From assembly GCF_011769525.1 (NCBI RefSeq), contig NZ_CP050440.1, positions 3,969,501 to 4,033,500 of the forward strand: a stretch of DNA of 64,000 nucleotides, in the 5' to 3' direction. Numbering within the stretch: the first letter of the stretch is position 1; the number at the start of each line of letters is the position of its first letter. Shown here one piece after another: positions 1 through 9,163 of this stretch. The notes below the pieces were generated by a model, which worked only from the letters and a program-made list of their open reading frames with translations, had not been told where the DNA came from and did not search any database. This stretch comes from Tolypothrix sp. PCC 7910. GTDB taxonomy: Bacteria > Cyanobacteriota > Cyanobacteriia > Cyanobacteriales > Nostocaceae. Both the position numbers and the translations under genes were made by a program.

Positions 1-48
1 CGAATCGCTGATATTTTATCTCAGTCAGAATTGTGGATATCTGGGAAT

Positions 49-1221
49 TTAATATTCGGGAACCGAAGAATCTACTTCCCGACTCCAAGCGGTGATTCCG
101 CCTTTGACATTTGTCCCAACAATCCCAGATTCTTTAAGAATGCTCAGGGCTTTTGCCGATCGCCCGCCCATTTTACAATGAGCAATTAAGCGGTGACCGT
201 TGAGTATTTCTTTGACTTGTTTTACGCCATCGCCATTTTCAATATCTGGTAATGGTACTAAGACGGAACCAGGAATTTTGGCAATTTCATATTCATGCGG
301 GTTACGCACATCTAACAGTACAAAGTCTTTTGCACCGCTATCTAATAACTGTTTCAATTCCGTCACAGTCATTTCTTGAATTTCCTGCTGCTGTTTCGCT
401 TCCTCAGCTTGAGCTTGGGGAATACCGCAGAATTCTTCGTAGTCTATCAGTTTTTCTATAACTGGGCGAATGGGGTTAGGACGCAGCTTCAATTCGCGGA
501 ATTTCATTTCCAATGCGTTGTACAGCAGCAGCCTTCCGCTTAAAGTGTTACCTTGTCCCAGAATAATTTTCACAGTTTCCGTGGCTTGGATCACACCGAT
601 AATTCCGGGCAATATTCCTAACACCCCACCTTCTGCACAAGAGGGAACCATTCCTGGTGGTGGTGGTTCGGGATACAAGTCACGATAGTTCGGCCCACCT
701 TCGTAGTTAAATACTGTGGCTTGTCCTTCAAAGCGGAAAATTGAACCGTAAACGTTAGGCTTGTTGAGCAACACACAAGCGTCGTTCACAAGATACCTTG
801 TCGGGAAATTATCAGTACCATCGACGACAATATCATAGGGTTCCAAAATACTCAGCGCATTTTCGGAACTGAGGCGCACTTCATGCAAATCAACCTGACA
901 GAAGGGGTTAATCTCCAGAATTCTATCCTTAGCGGATTGAATTTTGGGTTTACCTACCCAGGATGTCCCATGAATGACTTGGCGTTGCAGGTTAGAAGTA
1001 TCGACAACATCGAAATCAACAATACCGATGCGTCCCACACCCGCAGCTGCCAAATATAACAGCAGTGGCGCACCCAGTCCACCCGTACCGATACAGAGTA
1101 CACTGGCGGCTTTCAAGCGTTTTTGTCCCTCTAGTCCCACCTCCGGCAAAATCAGGTGGCGGGAGTAGCGTTCGTAGTCGTCTTTAGTCAACTGGATTTC
1201 ATCCAGATTGGGATTGAGCAT
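49..1221 (-). CDS. moeB: MoeB/ThiF-type adenylyltransferase with C-terminal rhodanese domain
   Basis: 390 aa. The N-terminal two thirds is a ThiF/MoeB E1-like domain with the nucleotide-binding motif GTGGLGAP and the conserved stretch DFDVVDTSNLQRQV. The C-terminal ~110 residues form a rhodanese domain with the active-site loop HCKMGGR. By family knowledge such proteins adenylate, and through the rhodanese Cys thiolate, the C-terminal Gly of a ubiquitin-like sulfur carrier (MoaD/ThiS type) for molybdopterin or other thio-cofactor synthesis in the cytosol. Only one Cys is seen at VPSCAEGG, rather than the two CxxC pairs of E. coli MoeB. It starts with ATG. The JAMM peptidase gene lies 165 bp upstream on the same strand, a neighbourhood suggestive of sulfur-carrier processing. 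Confidence 0.9.
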   Translation of the reverse strand: MLNPNLDEIQLTKDDYERYSRHLILPEVGLEGQKRLKAASVLCIGTGGLGAPLLLYLAAAGVGRIGIVDFDVVDTSNLQRQVIHGTSWVGKPKIQSAKDRILEINPFCQVDLHEVRLSSENALSILEPYDIVVDGTDNFPTRYLVNDACVLLNKPNVYGSIFRFEGQATVFNYEGGPNYRDLYPEPPPPGMVPSCAEGGVLGILPGIIGVIQATETVKIILGQGNTLSGRLLLYNALEMKFRELKLRPNPIRPVIEKLIDYEEFCGIPQAQAEEAKQQQEIQEMTVTELKQLLDSGAKDFVLLDVRNPHEYEIAKIPGSVLVPLPDIENGDGVKQVKEILNGHRLIAHCKMGGRSAKALSILKESGIVGTNVKGGITAWSREVDSSVPEY

Positions 1222-1286
1222 AGCAATTTCAAGTGGAGGGCGGATTATTTATCGTAGCGAAAAATGATATCCGTATTAAATAAGGT

Positions 1287-1383
1287 TGTGATTTGTCATT
1301 GGTCATTGGTCATTGGTAAGGGTTTCAAGCTTGTCTATGTAAGGTACATAGTTGTATGCAATCGCCTACCTACCTACTTAAGT
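1287..1383 (-). repeat. Partial copy of the TA-type MITE family
   Basis: Read on the minus strand this begins TAAGTAGG and reaches the family core GAAACCCTTACCAATGAC, also present in the copies near 19194, 40128 and 58167. It contains three direct copies of a CATTGGT-like heptamer. The right edge is clear (CTACTTA); the left edge is not. It looks like a half element in the moeB/JAMM intergenic region. Confidence 0.45.
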
Positions 1384-1386
1384 TGT

Positions 1387-1845
1387 TTAAATTATGTTGT
1401 TAATTGCTTCGGGTTGGAATTGATGGCTTTCATCTAGACTCCAGCTTTGGAGTGTTTCAGCTTTACCTTTTTGAACGGAAACTATTATATACGAGTATTC
1501 AGGCCAAGCATAGAGGCGATCGCACTCCGAAGGAATTGCCGCGGCATCGGGGTGGGAATGGTAAATACCGATAATATTGACAGAGCGATCGCGTGCTTCT
1601 CTTTGTGCTTGTAACATAACTTGAGGTGCGATCGCATATCGTCGCCTTTCGGTTTCGGTGGTGCGGTCAGCAGAAAAAGTTGCTGCTTCTGTATTCCACG
1701 CATTTTCTGTAGGCATAATTTCGACTACAGTTTTACCCTCAAGGGTGACATGACCCAGAATTATACCGCAGCATTCATCTGGGTAAGTGCTTTCAGCATG
1801 GGTGCGGATAATTTGTAAATGTTCGGGGAGGAGTTGGAGAATCAT
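1387..1845 (-). CDS. M67-family (JAMM/MPN+) metallopeptidase
   Basis: 152 aa. It has a complete JAMM signature: an N-terminal catalytic Glu in DECCGIILG and the zinc-binding run HSHPDAAAIPSECD, which fits HxH-x7-S-x2-D exactly. Bacterial M67 enzymes are zinc isopeptidases; the actinobacterial Mec+ type removes Cys from a sulfur-carrier protein. The adjacent moeB-rhodanese gene on the same strand suggests a role with a ubiquitin-like sulfur carrier, but no carrier gene is present here, so this is inference. The ATG overlaps the stop of the upstream four-helix-bundle gene by one base (TAATG), implying translational coupling. Confidence 0.85.
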   Translation of the reverse strand: MILQLLPEHLQIIRTHAESTYPDECCGIILGHVTLEGKTVVEIMPTENAWNTEAATFSADRTTETERRRYAIAPQVMLQAQREARDRSVNIIGIYHSHPDAAAIPSECDRLYAWPEYSYIIVSVQKGKAETLQSWSLDESHQFQPEAINNII

Positions 1846-2204
1846 TAAAAATTCCGACTCAGTTTGTCAATCTTACTTGTCATTAATTCTTTCACTTCCA
1901 CAACACCACTGACCAAGCGATCGTAACTAGAACTTTGCAGCAGTTCCAACTCATAGCAAAGCAACAGGTAATATTCCACCTCAATTGCTGCATCCTTCGC
2001 CAATTGTAAAAAATCCAGTTGTGCTTCTCGATCATCGCGATCGCATCCTTGAGCAATTTTAATCGGAATAGAGGCAGAAGCTAAACGTATTTGTTGCGTT
2101 AAGCCCAATAATTCATCATCCGGGAAATTCCCAGTCACCTGATAAACTGCAACTGTCAGTTCATGGGCTTTTTCCCACTCTGGAATATTTCTAAATTCTG
2201 TCAT
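1845..2204 (-). CDS. Four-helix-bundle protein (23S rRNA IVP / S23-like family)
   Basis: 119 aa. Sequence features such as IPEWEKAHELTVAVYQVT, the short loop FPDDELLGLTQQIRLA and SIPIKIAQG match the four-helix-bundle family (TIGR02436-like), first named from proteins encoded in 23S rRNA intervening sequences. In cyanobacteria these are stand-alone small soluble proteins of unknown function. The whole family-length domain is present. It is translationally coupled to the JAMM gene downstream (TAATG overlap), the only hint about its role. Function not assigned. Confidence 0.8.
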   Translation of the reverse strand: MTEFRNIPEWEKAHELTVAVYQVTGNFPDDELLGLTQQIRLASASIPIKIAQGCDRDDREAQLDFLQLAKDAAIEVEYYLLLCYELELLQSSSYDRLVSGVVEVKELMTSKIDKLSRNF

Positions 2205-2523
2205 TTAGCAATCCTCAATCATTGCTCTGAGCCATATATCATAAAGAGATGTTGCATTTCAACATCTCTACACAGCCAAAATGGTAACTGAAATCTTTCT
2301 ACTTTTGTACTCAATAAAATATTTTATCGAGTGGTAGAACGCGATAAGGAGACGCGATGAATTGCGTCTCCTACAAAATTTAAACATCTTGTAGGGGCAA
2401 GCAATGCTGTGCCCGTAGAAAGTACAGCATATTGCAAACAATATTTTAAATTGTTGGCAGCAACTATAAAAGCTTTGCCAAAGTCAGCAGATTTTGTAAA
2501 GTACCAAAATACTACACTTTATT
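2205..2523. other. Intergenic region with an inverted repeat
   Basis: No credible gene. It contains a strong palindrome at 2347-2372 (GGAGACGCGAT with its complement GCGTCTCC), a member of a family also at 20706-20733 and 56985-57012. A 61-codon open frame at 2409-2594 runs into the convergent SDR gene and has no family resemblance. The palindrome could act as a transcription barrier upstream of the four-helix-bundle gene. Confidence 0.5.
2347..2372. repeat. Dispersed palindrome (GAGACGCGAT family)
   Basis: GGAGACGC and GCGTCTCC flank a short A/T-rich loop. The same core with small changes is at 20706-20733 (near-perfect 28-bp palindrome) and 56985-57012. All three lie between genes, as expected of a dispersed palindromic repeat. 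Confidence 0.7.
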
Positions 2524-3294
2524 CTACCAAGGCAATCTGCTACCATTCCAAGAGAAAAATTGCCCGCTATCGCCTTCCTGAAGATGTTCGATAACATTTA
2601 TCAATTGACTAACAGTATGTTCTACTGAAAATAGCTTTTCTGGTGGTACATTACTTTGAAAAGGACGCGAAAGGCGTGTATCTGTTGTCCCTGGATGTAA
2701 TGTCACTACTAAAGTTTGGGGACTACTTCTGCCATACTCAATTGCGACTGTACGCATAAACATATTCAGTGCAGCTTTAGAGGCGCGATAACCATACCAT
2801 CCACCCAGTTGATTATCGCCAATACTACCAATCTTGGCAGAAATACTAGCAAATACGTTGCGTTCTTTATGTTTAAATAAAGGCAACAAATGTTTAGCTA
2901 ACAATACAGAGCCAATACTGTTAATTTGGAAGTAACGTAGTAAATTCTCTGGGTTGATTTGTCTTAAACTTTTCTCGGGTTGCAAAGTACCATCATGCAG
3001 TAATCCTACACAATTAACTACCAAGTGCAGCTTGTTAACTTGGTTACGGATTGTTTGCACTGCTTCTGCAATTTGCGATTCTTCAGTAATATCTAAAGGT
3101 AAACAAATTAATTTCTCAGAATGTTCTGCGGCTAAATTAATTAACTCTGAGGCTGACTCTAATTGGCGATAGGTTGCATAAATTTTGGTAATTCTTGTAT
3201 CTTGTAGTAAATTTTTCACAAAACCAAAACCAATGCCTTGATTAGCTCCCACAATCAATGCATTTACATGATTAATTTCATCAATAAAGGACAT
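2524..3294 (-). CDS. Short-chain dehydrogenase/reductase, C-factor-like
   Basis: 256 aa. The Rossmann start reads ALIVGANQGIGFGFVK (variant TGxxxGIG), with VNCVG replacing the usual NNAG and the catalytic motif YGYRASKAALN (Y-x3-K). Length and motif order fit an NAD(P)-dependent SDR of the C-factor/CsgA-like group, cytosolic, substrate unknown. The gene starts 22 bp beyond the stop of mnmE on the same strand and may be co-transcribed with it. SDR membership is firm; the reaction cannot be read from sequence. Confidence 0.85.
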   Translation of the reverse strand: MSFIDEINHVNALIVGANQGIGFGFVKNLLQDTRITKIYATYRQLESASELINLAAEHSEKLICLPLDITEESQIAEAVQTIRNQVNKLHLVVNCVGLLHDGTLQPEKSLRQINPENLLRYFQINSIGSVLLAKHLLPLFKHKERNVFASISAKIGSIGDNQLGGWYGYRASKAALNMFMRTVAIEYGRSSPQTLVVTLHPGTTDTRLSRPFQSNVPPEKLFSVEHTVSQLINVIEHLQEGDSGQFFSWNGSRLPW

Positions 3295-3316
3295 AATTTT
3301 AAATTTATATATCTAC

Positions 3317-4711
3317 TTATTTGCCAATACAAAATTTACTAAAAATTTTATCTAAAACTGATTCTGTAACTTCCTCACCAGTAATTTCTCCTAATGCATG
3401 AATGGCATCACGTAAGTCAATTGTCCAAAAATCTAGGGGTAGTTGTTGAGTGATTGTAGCTTGCACTTGCTCGAGAGATATTTTGGCTTTTGTTAAAGCT
3501 GCTGCTTGTCTTTGATTAATTGCTAAATCCAGATCAGCAGCCTGAACTTTTCCAGTTTTGACTATCTCTAAAATTGCAGTTTCTAAATCTTCAATACCTT
3601 GATTTTGTGCTGCGGCTGTGAAAATTTGAGATTTTATATTTGGGATTTGGGATTGGAGATTATTTCCTATATCTGTTGTTACTAAATCAATTTTGTTAAT
3701 CACTAAAATTAATGGGCGGTGTTGCACCTGTTCGTAAATTTCTTGATCGCCTGCCGTCCAACCTGTAAATGCATCGATGGTTAATAAAACTAAATCAGCT
3801 GCACTGGCAGCACGGCGCGATCGCTCTACTCCAATTTTTTCTACTTGGTCTTCTGTTTCCCGAATCCCTGCTGTATCTAGCACTTGCACGGGGATTCCAC
3901 CCACAACTAACTGAGATTCCACAACATCGCGGGTAGTTCCAGGTAAGTCGGTGACAATAGCGCGATCGCTCCGGCTCCAAGCATTGAGCAAGCTGGATTT
4001 TCCCACATTCGGCCGCCCCACAATTGCTACTTTTAAACCTGTGCGGAGTAGTTCGCCTTTATCTTTGGTTGCTAATAATTGAGAAATTTCTGCGGCTATG
4101 CCATCAATTGCTGATATGATCGCTTTATCATCCAGCGGAGGTAAGTCTTCCTCAAAATCAATCCGCGCTTCAATTTCTGCCAAAATATCCAAACATTTAG
4201 CGCGTAACTGGCGGATAGGATGAGCTAATTTACCTTGTAAACCAGCTAAAGCAGTTTGAGCAGCTTGGGGCGATCGCGCTCCTACTAAATCGGCAATACC
4301 TTCAGCTTGGGTTAAATCCAATCGCCCATTTAAAAAAGCGCGTAGGGTAAATTCTCCCGGCTGTGCTAGCCTTGCACCATTTTCCAAACACAGTTGCAAT
4401 ACTTGCTGCACCGCCATAATTCCACCGTGGCAATGAAATTCCACCACATCTTCCCGGGTGTAAGAACGGGGTGCTTGCATAATCAACAACAAAGCTTCAT
4501 CCACCAGTTTTTTGCTCTGGGGATGGCGAATATAACCATAAAGAATGCGGTGACTTTCCCAAACTTGACCACCAGGAGCATGAAAAAGAATTTGGGCGAT
4601 CGCGATCGCTTGGGAACCAGACACCCGCACAATGCCAACGCTACCCTGCTGCGGAACGACAGCAGTTGCGATCGCGGCAATGGTTCCAGTTGTGGCAAAT
4701 ACTTCCGACAT
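3317..4711 (-). CDS. mnmE: tRNA uridine-5-carboxymethylaminomethyl GTPase MnmE
   Basis: 464 aa, normal for MnmE/TrmE. An N-terminal folate-binding domain ([20 protein letters not shown]) is followed by a helical domain holding a G domain with GRPNVGKSS (G1), GTTRD (G2), DTAGIRE (G3) and NKIDL (G4). It ends in the diagnostic CIGK with the invariant Cys. With MnmG it installs the cmnm5 group on the wobble uridine of some tRNAs. It starts with ATG. The downstream SDR gene is 22 bp away. Confidence 0.97.
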   Translation of the reverse strand: MSEVFATTGTIAAIATAVVPQQGSVGIVRVSGSQAIAIAQILFHAPGGQVWESHRILYGYIRHPQSKKLVDEALLLIMQAPRSYTREDVVEFHCHGGIMAVQQVLQLCLENGARLAQPGEFTLRAFLNGRLDLTQAEGIADLVGARSPQAAQTALAGLQGKLAHPIRQLRAKCLDILAEIEARIDFEEDLPPLDDKAIISAIDGIAAEISQLLATKDKGELLRTGLKVAIVGRPNVGKSSLLNAWSRSDRAIVTDLPGTTRDVVESQLVVGGIPVQVLDTAGIRETEDQVEKIGVERSRRAASAADLVLLTIDAFTGWTAGDQEIYEQVQHRPLILVINKIDLVTTDIGNNLQSQIPNIKSQIFTAAAQNQGIEDLETAILEIVKTGKVQAADLDLAINQRQAAALTKAKISLEQVQATITQQLPLDFWTIDLRDAIHALGEITGEEVTESVLDKIFSKFCIGK

Positions 4712-4977
4712 GAGCGCCCTTTTTCACAGATATATATTATGAGACTAGCAGGTACATTTGTATAAGATGGGGAAAGGTGAAAGGAGAAAAGGTGAAAGGG
4801 TAGAAGAATTTACAGTTTGTTTTCAGGTAGATCTCGTCTCTTACTACGGACAGAAGCTTAGGGATCAAGGAATTATATACTAAAGAATGGTAAGTATTTA
4901 AACCAATTACAGGGTAACAAGCAAGGTAAGATTTATCTGAAGAGTAGAAAAAAGCTCTTACTAGAGAGGGATTCACT

Positions 4978-5178
4978 GTGGAGCAAAAGATTAACTGCGC
5001 GGAAGCCTGCGTTAACGGTTGTGTTTTAGGGGATAAATGCCCCAATATTGAATTTAGAGAAGCTGCTGCACAATTTATTGAAGAGACTTCTTTAGATCAA
5101 ATGCTGGCGCTCGCGGAAGAACGACTGCGGCGAAAATTCATGGAACCGCCAAAATGGGTTCTTCCAGACGAAGAATAG
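4978..5178 (+). CDS. Small Cys-rich hypothetical protein (66 aa)
   Basis: 66 aa from a GTG start preceded by a purine-rich ACTAGAGAGGG ribosome-binding region. Four cysteines are regularly spaced in the first third (C7, C11, C15, C21: C-x3-C-x3-C-x5-C), followed by an acidic amphipathic helix and a C-terminal PPKWVLPDEE. I recall similar short proteins as conserved hypotheticals in cyanobacteria, but no function is known to me. The Cys spacing suggests a bound metal or iron-sulfur centre (inference). The overlapping minus-strand frame is less plausible by composition. Confidence 0.7.
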   Translation: MEQKINCAEACVNGCVLGDKCPNIEFREAAAQFIEETSLDQMLALAEERLRRKFMEPPKWVLPDEE

Positions 5179-5614
5179 CATTTTTGTGAGTATATAACAG
5201 AATGACAGGGGGGAGATTCTTAACCTTTCACATCTTTGCTACTAAGCGATCGATCGCCTTCAGGAACACTCAACATTCAATAATTCCATAGGTAAAGGCG
5301 CAGCATTTAAAAACTTCCGGTGAGAGATAATTTATTTATGCTCTGCTACTACTGTTGAAATATATTTTAGGCGGCTGGTAAATTTATTGCACTTTCATCG
5401 GCTTGCTTTTTATTTAACAGAATTTCCCAAAATCGGATGAGTGTTGGGTTAAGCGCAGCGTAACCCAACATTCATATCAAAAGATAAATCTATATTTCGG
5501 TGTTGGCATTCTTTACTTCAACCCAACCTTGTATCTTAAGCGAATTATCCGAAAATGAGTTAATAGGGTTTGATGTTAATAGATGATACTATCTCTCCAG
5601 TAACCTATTAACTC
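5179..5614. other. Intergenic region with a palindromic repeat
   Basis: 436 bp without a credible gene. It holds a strong inverted repeat at 5442-5471 (TGTTGGGTTA / TAACCCAACA) and one HIP1-like overlap (GCGATCGATCGC). No RNA gene recognised. Confidence 0.5.
5442..5471. repeat. Palindromic repeat with GCGCAGCG loop
   Basis: TGTTGGGTTA and TAACCCAACA pair perfectly around the loop AGCGCAGCG. It resembles the intergenic palindromes at 25176-25199 and 25354-25380 that share the TTACGCTGCGC-type centre. Probably a REP-like element. Confidence 0.65.
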
Positions 5615-6607
5615 ATGAACCATCGGTTATTGTTAATTGTCGCCACAGCTACCTTATTGATTTTAGGATTTTTATCTTTAGGTAGTTATTTTGCTTGGTT
5701 CTGGCCGCTAGAATTATTTTCCCATTTTCGTATTCATTATTTAATTTTATCATTAATATTTACTATTATTTTAGGCACTCTGTGGAGAACCAGACATCTC
5801 AAAAGCAAAGCCATAATTTTTGTGTCATTACTACTAGTAGGTTTGAATGTAATTGAGGTGCTTCCTTGGTATTTGCCTCATGCACAACAGTTATCTAGTA
5901 ATACAGATAAACAAATTCGGCTGATATCTTTTAATCTGAATATTGATAATAAAAATTATAACGAAGTTATTAATGTAGTTGAGGATAATCAACCTGATAC
6001 GGCATTATTGATTGAAATTGACCGCAATGGATTTGAAACTTTAAAGCAAGGCTTCAAAAATACTTTGCCTTATTCTTTTAGAAGTCCAGGTGGTGGACTG
6101 GCTCTCTTTAGCCGCTTACCAATTAAAGATATTAAGGCAGACAATTTCAATGGTAAAGGCGGTCATAATATCATTGCAAATTTAGTAGTAGATAAAAAGC
6201 CAGTTACTTTAATAGGCACTCATCCCTTAGTACCCATAACACGTAATAATTTTCATAGACGTAATCTTCAGCTAGCAGCACTGGCTGATTATATTCAAAA
6301 AATTAATCAACCTTTAATTATCATGGGAGATTTTAACTTAACACCTTGGTCTCCTTATTATCGCAGATTTATTAATAAAACTAATTTGCATAATACCCGG
6401 TTAGGTTTCGGCATTTTACCAAGCTGGCCAAGACCAGCAACTCACGTACATCTACCAAACTGGCTTATCCCACTGCTGAATATTCCTATTGACCATTGCT
6501 TAGTTAGTCAGCATTTTAGCGTAGCCGGAATTACTACTGGAGCGAATGCTAATTCTGACCATGCACCATTAATTACTGACCTAGTTTTACGCTCGGGAAA
6601 AAACTAA
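5615..6607 (+). CDS. Endonuclease/exonuclease/phosphatase-family protein with N-terminal membrane segments
   Basis: 330 aa. About three hydrophobic segments occupy residues 1-90, followed by an EEP catalytic domain: SFNLNIDN, LIEID (metal-binding Glu), GTHPL, MGDFNLTPWSP and the terminal SDHAP. All active-site motifs of the DNase I-like fold are present. Membrane-anchored EEP proteins of this layout are common in cyanobacteria; the substrate could be nucleic acid or a phosphodiester and is not known. It starts with ATG and is convergent with the Uma2 gene 3 bp beyond its stop, suggesting a shared terminator zone. Confidence 0.85.
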   Translation: MNHRLLLIVATATLLILGFLSLGSYFAWFWPLELFSHFRIHYLILSLIFTIILGTLWRTRHLKSKAIIFVSLLLVGLNVIEVLPWYLPHAQQLSSNTDKQIRLISFNLNIDNKNYNEVINVVEDNQPDTALLIEIDRNGFETLKQGFKNTLPYSFRSPGGGLALFSRLPIKDIKADNFNGKGGHNIIANLVVDKKPVTLIGTHPLVPITRNNFHRRNLQLAALADYIQKINQPLIIMGDFNLTPWSPYYRRFINKTNLHNTRLGFGILPSWPRPATHVHLPNWLIPLLNIPIDHCLVSQHFSVAGITTGANANSDHAPLITDLVLRSGKN

Positions 6608-6609
6608 TA

Positions 6610-7311
6610 TCACTCAATACTATCTAGATCGATACCTAATTCTCGCAGTTTTGCTGCCAAGCGATCGCTTCTTTGCTTTTCTTGTTCAGCTCGCAGCTTT
6701 TCTTGTTCTGCAAGTTCTTCTGGTGTTGCAACTAGTTGTCCGTCAGCAGTAAAAAAGCGTAACTTTTCTTGCTCAACTCCTAAATATAGCTCTAGCTGCT
6801 GACTCCACAACCAACCTTGAGCATTCGCTTCTATTGCTTGATATTTACCAGCTACTAAAACAAACCCAGCAAATTCTAAATTCTGCGGATCAAACCAGAA
6901 ATATTCGGGTGTGCGAAAAGTATCTTGATAAATTTGTTTCTTCAAGCCTTTGTCAGTTAAAGCTGTAGAATCTGATAACAGTTCGATAATTACATTGGGA
7001 TACTTGCCATCTTCTTCCCAAAGCACCCAACTTTTACGGGGTTTGCGTTCAGTTCCTAGCACCACAAAAAAATCTGGGCCGCGAAAATCTTCCGATTTGC
7101 GCTGACGTGGGCTGTAGTAAATTGTAATATTGCCTGATACATAGAAGTCATTGCGATCGCGCCACAATAACTCCAGACATTGGATCAGCAATGTCATTTG
7201 TAGACGATGTAAGTCAGTTTCCAAAGGCGGTTCGTTACTGTATAAATCTCCTGGAGGAAATATTACATTATCTGGGGTAGCTAAATCTTGGGCAACAGAC
7301 ATGGCAATCAC
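6610..7311 (-). CDS. Uma2-family (PD-(D/E)XK-like) endonuclease
   Basis: 233 aa. It has the Uma2/DUF820 motifs in order: FRGPDFFVVLG (metal-binding Asp), VIIELLSDST (catalytic Glu), DKGLKKQIYQ and PEYFWFDP, then a charged coiled tail rich in EQEK repeats. Uma2 proteins are abundant in cyanobacteria and share the restriction-endonuclease fold; their biological role is unclear. An alternative start lies three codons in (MSVAQDL). Single gene, convergent with the EEP gene. Confidence 0.88.
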   Translation of the reverse strand: MIAMSVAQDLATPDNVIFPPGDLYSNEPPLETDLHRLQMTLLIQCLELLWRDRNDFYVSGNITIYYSPRQRKSEDFRGPDFFVVLGTERKPRKSWVLWEEDGKYPNVIIELLSDSTALTDKGLKKQIYQDTFRTPEYFWFDPQNLEFAGFVLVAGKYQAIEANAQGWLWSQQLELYLGVEQEKLRFFTADGQLVATPEELAEQEKLRAEQEKQRSDRLAAKLRELGIDLDSIE

Positions 7312-7356
7312 TGTCTCAGTGCTATAAGTTTAGCGTAGCAGGGCAAATATCAAATT

Positions 7357-8985
7357 TTAAATATCTAAACCAACTACTGTTAATTCTGGTGGATACTCAA
7401 CTGTAAATTGATAAGTTACCTCTCGTCTTTCCTGCGGTAGCAGAGTTAAATCCCATTCTAAAGTCCCCATCTCTCCTAGTTGAATTTGGGGATGGCTGTG
7501 GTTGAGGCGGATTTTAATTTTTTCGTTACGGCTAACTGGTATTTGTTCAGTAAGTATCAGATGAGTTTCTTCTTCAAGCAAGTTAGTAATTATCACCCGA
7601 TAACCATACGCAATCCGGCGCTGGTTACTCATTAATTTTTTGTCAACTATCCGCTCAAACAAGTCACGCTCGATTTTCAAGCCTTCATCAATTCCTAAAT
7701 TAATTTTAAATTCTTGTCCTGGCGCAATATTATCTAATTTGGTTATTCCCACAAACATATTGTCGCGGAAAATATTGGCTTTGCCTGGTAATAAAGTTGC
7801 GTTGTTAGCACTATTTTTTACTATGGCTTGGAGATAAGCAAAGCTAACTAACCGCGGCATGGCAACATAATGGCAACTACTCAGATAATCATCGTGAAAA
7901 ATTGTAGTTTTATGGGGTGAGCCATCATTAGGAATATTACCGCCAGCACTGAGTTTAAAGGTGACTACACTTCCTGTTTTCGAGACTTCCGCATCAACAG
8001 TTTCAGCTTCTATAGATTTTTCTTGTGCAACCTCGTCCGCTTCTTCATCCATTTCCCGAGTTACAGCAGCTTGCTCTGATTGAGCCGCCATCATCGGCAT
8101 TTGAGTGACTCTGCGCCGCATAAAGTCTGCTGTATAACTGGGAGTAGTTATATACCAAGGTTGCAGTTTTGGAGGAATAGTACCTAAGCCTGGTTTAGCG
8201 GTAGAAAGGGTTAGAGCCACACCTAGCCAATCTTCTCCTGTACTTTGAGTAACTTCAGCTAAGTAAGTGAGATTCACAACATTGCTGGTACTGCTAAAGC
8301 GCAAATCATAAAGCGGAGTCCAACTAGCGCGATGAACTACGTAAGATAGCTCTAACTCAAAGTCACCCGCACCAGCAACTTCCACTGGCACAATTATGCT
8401 CAGGCTTTCTTTAGGGTGTGGCGTTTGGATTTTTTGTAATGAAGCGCGCAGTACTTGCAACTGCTTATCTAATTCTTCCTGTTGAGTTTTGCACTCCCCA
8501 GAGGCGATCGCATATTCGCTATACTGGCTGCCAATAAAGTTAAGAAAATCTAGAGTTTCGCTGAGGCTGAAGTTTTTCCGTGACAAACTCTGCGAAAAGG
8601 GTTCTTCTGTCTTTTCCCGTAAGCCAGCAATAAAACTAGATTGCAATGCTAAAGCGTCGATTTGGGCTTGCAGATGGCGTTTATCTGCCTCTAGCTGCTC
8701 AATCTGTCTTGTTAACTGCGCCACCCGTTCGGTAATCGGTTCTGTAGTGTAGATGCGATCGCAACTCACTCCTAACAAGCGCACCCCTACCGTCCCTTTA
8801 CCACCAACCCTCACAGAATCAGTTTCTAGCGTTACCGGCAGTGAGGTAACGACTAATTCCTGTTCTTCTCCTGTTAGAGAAACCATACCCCGTCTTGTCA
8901 CTAGGGCTTGATCGCTGTACACTGTCACAGCTACAATCTGGCTTTCTACTATCTTGCGTAAAGAAGGCATTTCTGGGTTAACCAC
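7357..8985 (-). CDS. MuiA-like (mucoidy inhibitor A) family protein
   Basis: 542 aa. The N-terminal region (VTVYSDQALVTRRG) is the DUF4140 part, followed by a coiled coil near residues 85-115 and 165-190. A large DUF4139 beta-rich domain runs to the end, with ASWTPLYDLR, WLGVALTLSTAKP and LEWDLTLLPQERREV as landmarks. Full-length architecture, no signal peptide. A low-complexity Glu-rich linker follows residue ~300. The name comes from family resemblance; biochemical function is unknown. Confidence 0.85.
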   Translation of the reverse strand: MVNPEMPSLRKIVESQIVAVTVYSDQALVTRRGMVSLTGEEQELVVTSLPVTLETDSVRVGGKGTVGVRLLGVSCDRIYTTEPITERVAQLTRQIEQLEADKRHLQAQIDALALQSSFIAGLREKTEEPFSQSLSRKNFSLSETLDFLNFIGSQYSEYAIASGECKTQQEELDKQLQVLRASLQKIQTPHPKESLSIIVPVEVAGAGDFELELSYVVHRASWTPLYDLRFSSTSNVVNLTYLAEVTQSTGEDWLGVALTLSTAKPGLGTIPPKLQPWYITTPSYTADFMRRRVTQMPMMAAQSEQAAVTREMDEEADEVAQEKSIEAETVDAEVSKTGSVVTFKLSAGGNIPNDGSPHKTTIFHDDYLSSCHYVAMPRLVSFAYLQAIVKNSANNATLLPGKANIFRDNMFVGITKLDNIAPGQEFKINLGIDEGLKIERDLFERIVDKKLMSNQRRIAYGYRVIITNLLEEETHLILTEQIPVSRNEKIKIRLNHSHPQIQLGEMGTLEWDLTLLPQERREVTYQFTVEYPPELTVVGLDI

Positions 8986-9059
8986 TGCCAGTTTTCCCCC
9001 ATTTTGAATGATTCTGCTGCTTAATTGTTAATGGTTCAAGGTTCTACCGTCAAGCCATT

Positions 9060-9163
9060 AACAAATTTGGTGTTTGGTGTTTGGTTTTCTGTGTTTGGTA
9101 TTTATCCCAATTACCAATTACCCATTACCCATTACCCAATTCCCAGTCCCCAATCCCCATTAC
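9060..9163. repeat. Short tandem heptamer-like repeats between genes
   Basis: Runs of GTGTTTG and of ATTACCC/CCCATT-type heptanucleotides fill this spacer. Such STRR sequences are typical of Nostocales intergenic regions. It directly follows the LysR gene stop on the minus strand. Confidence 0.6.

Noticed and set aside
4737-5045. 102-codon minus-strand frame
   Set aside because: It overlaps the start of the Cys-rich 66-aa gene and has a composition typical of noncoding sequence.
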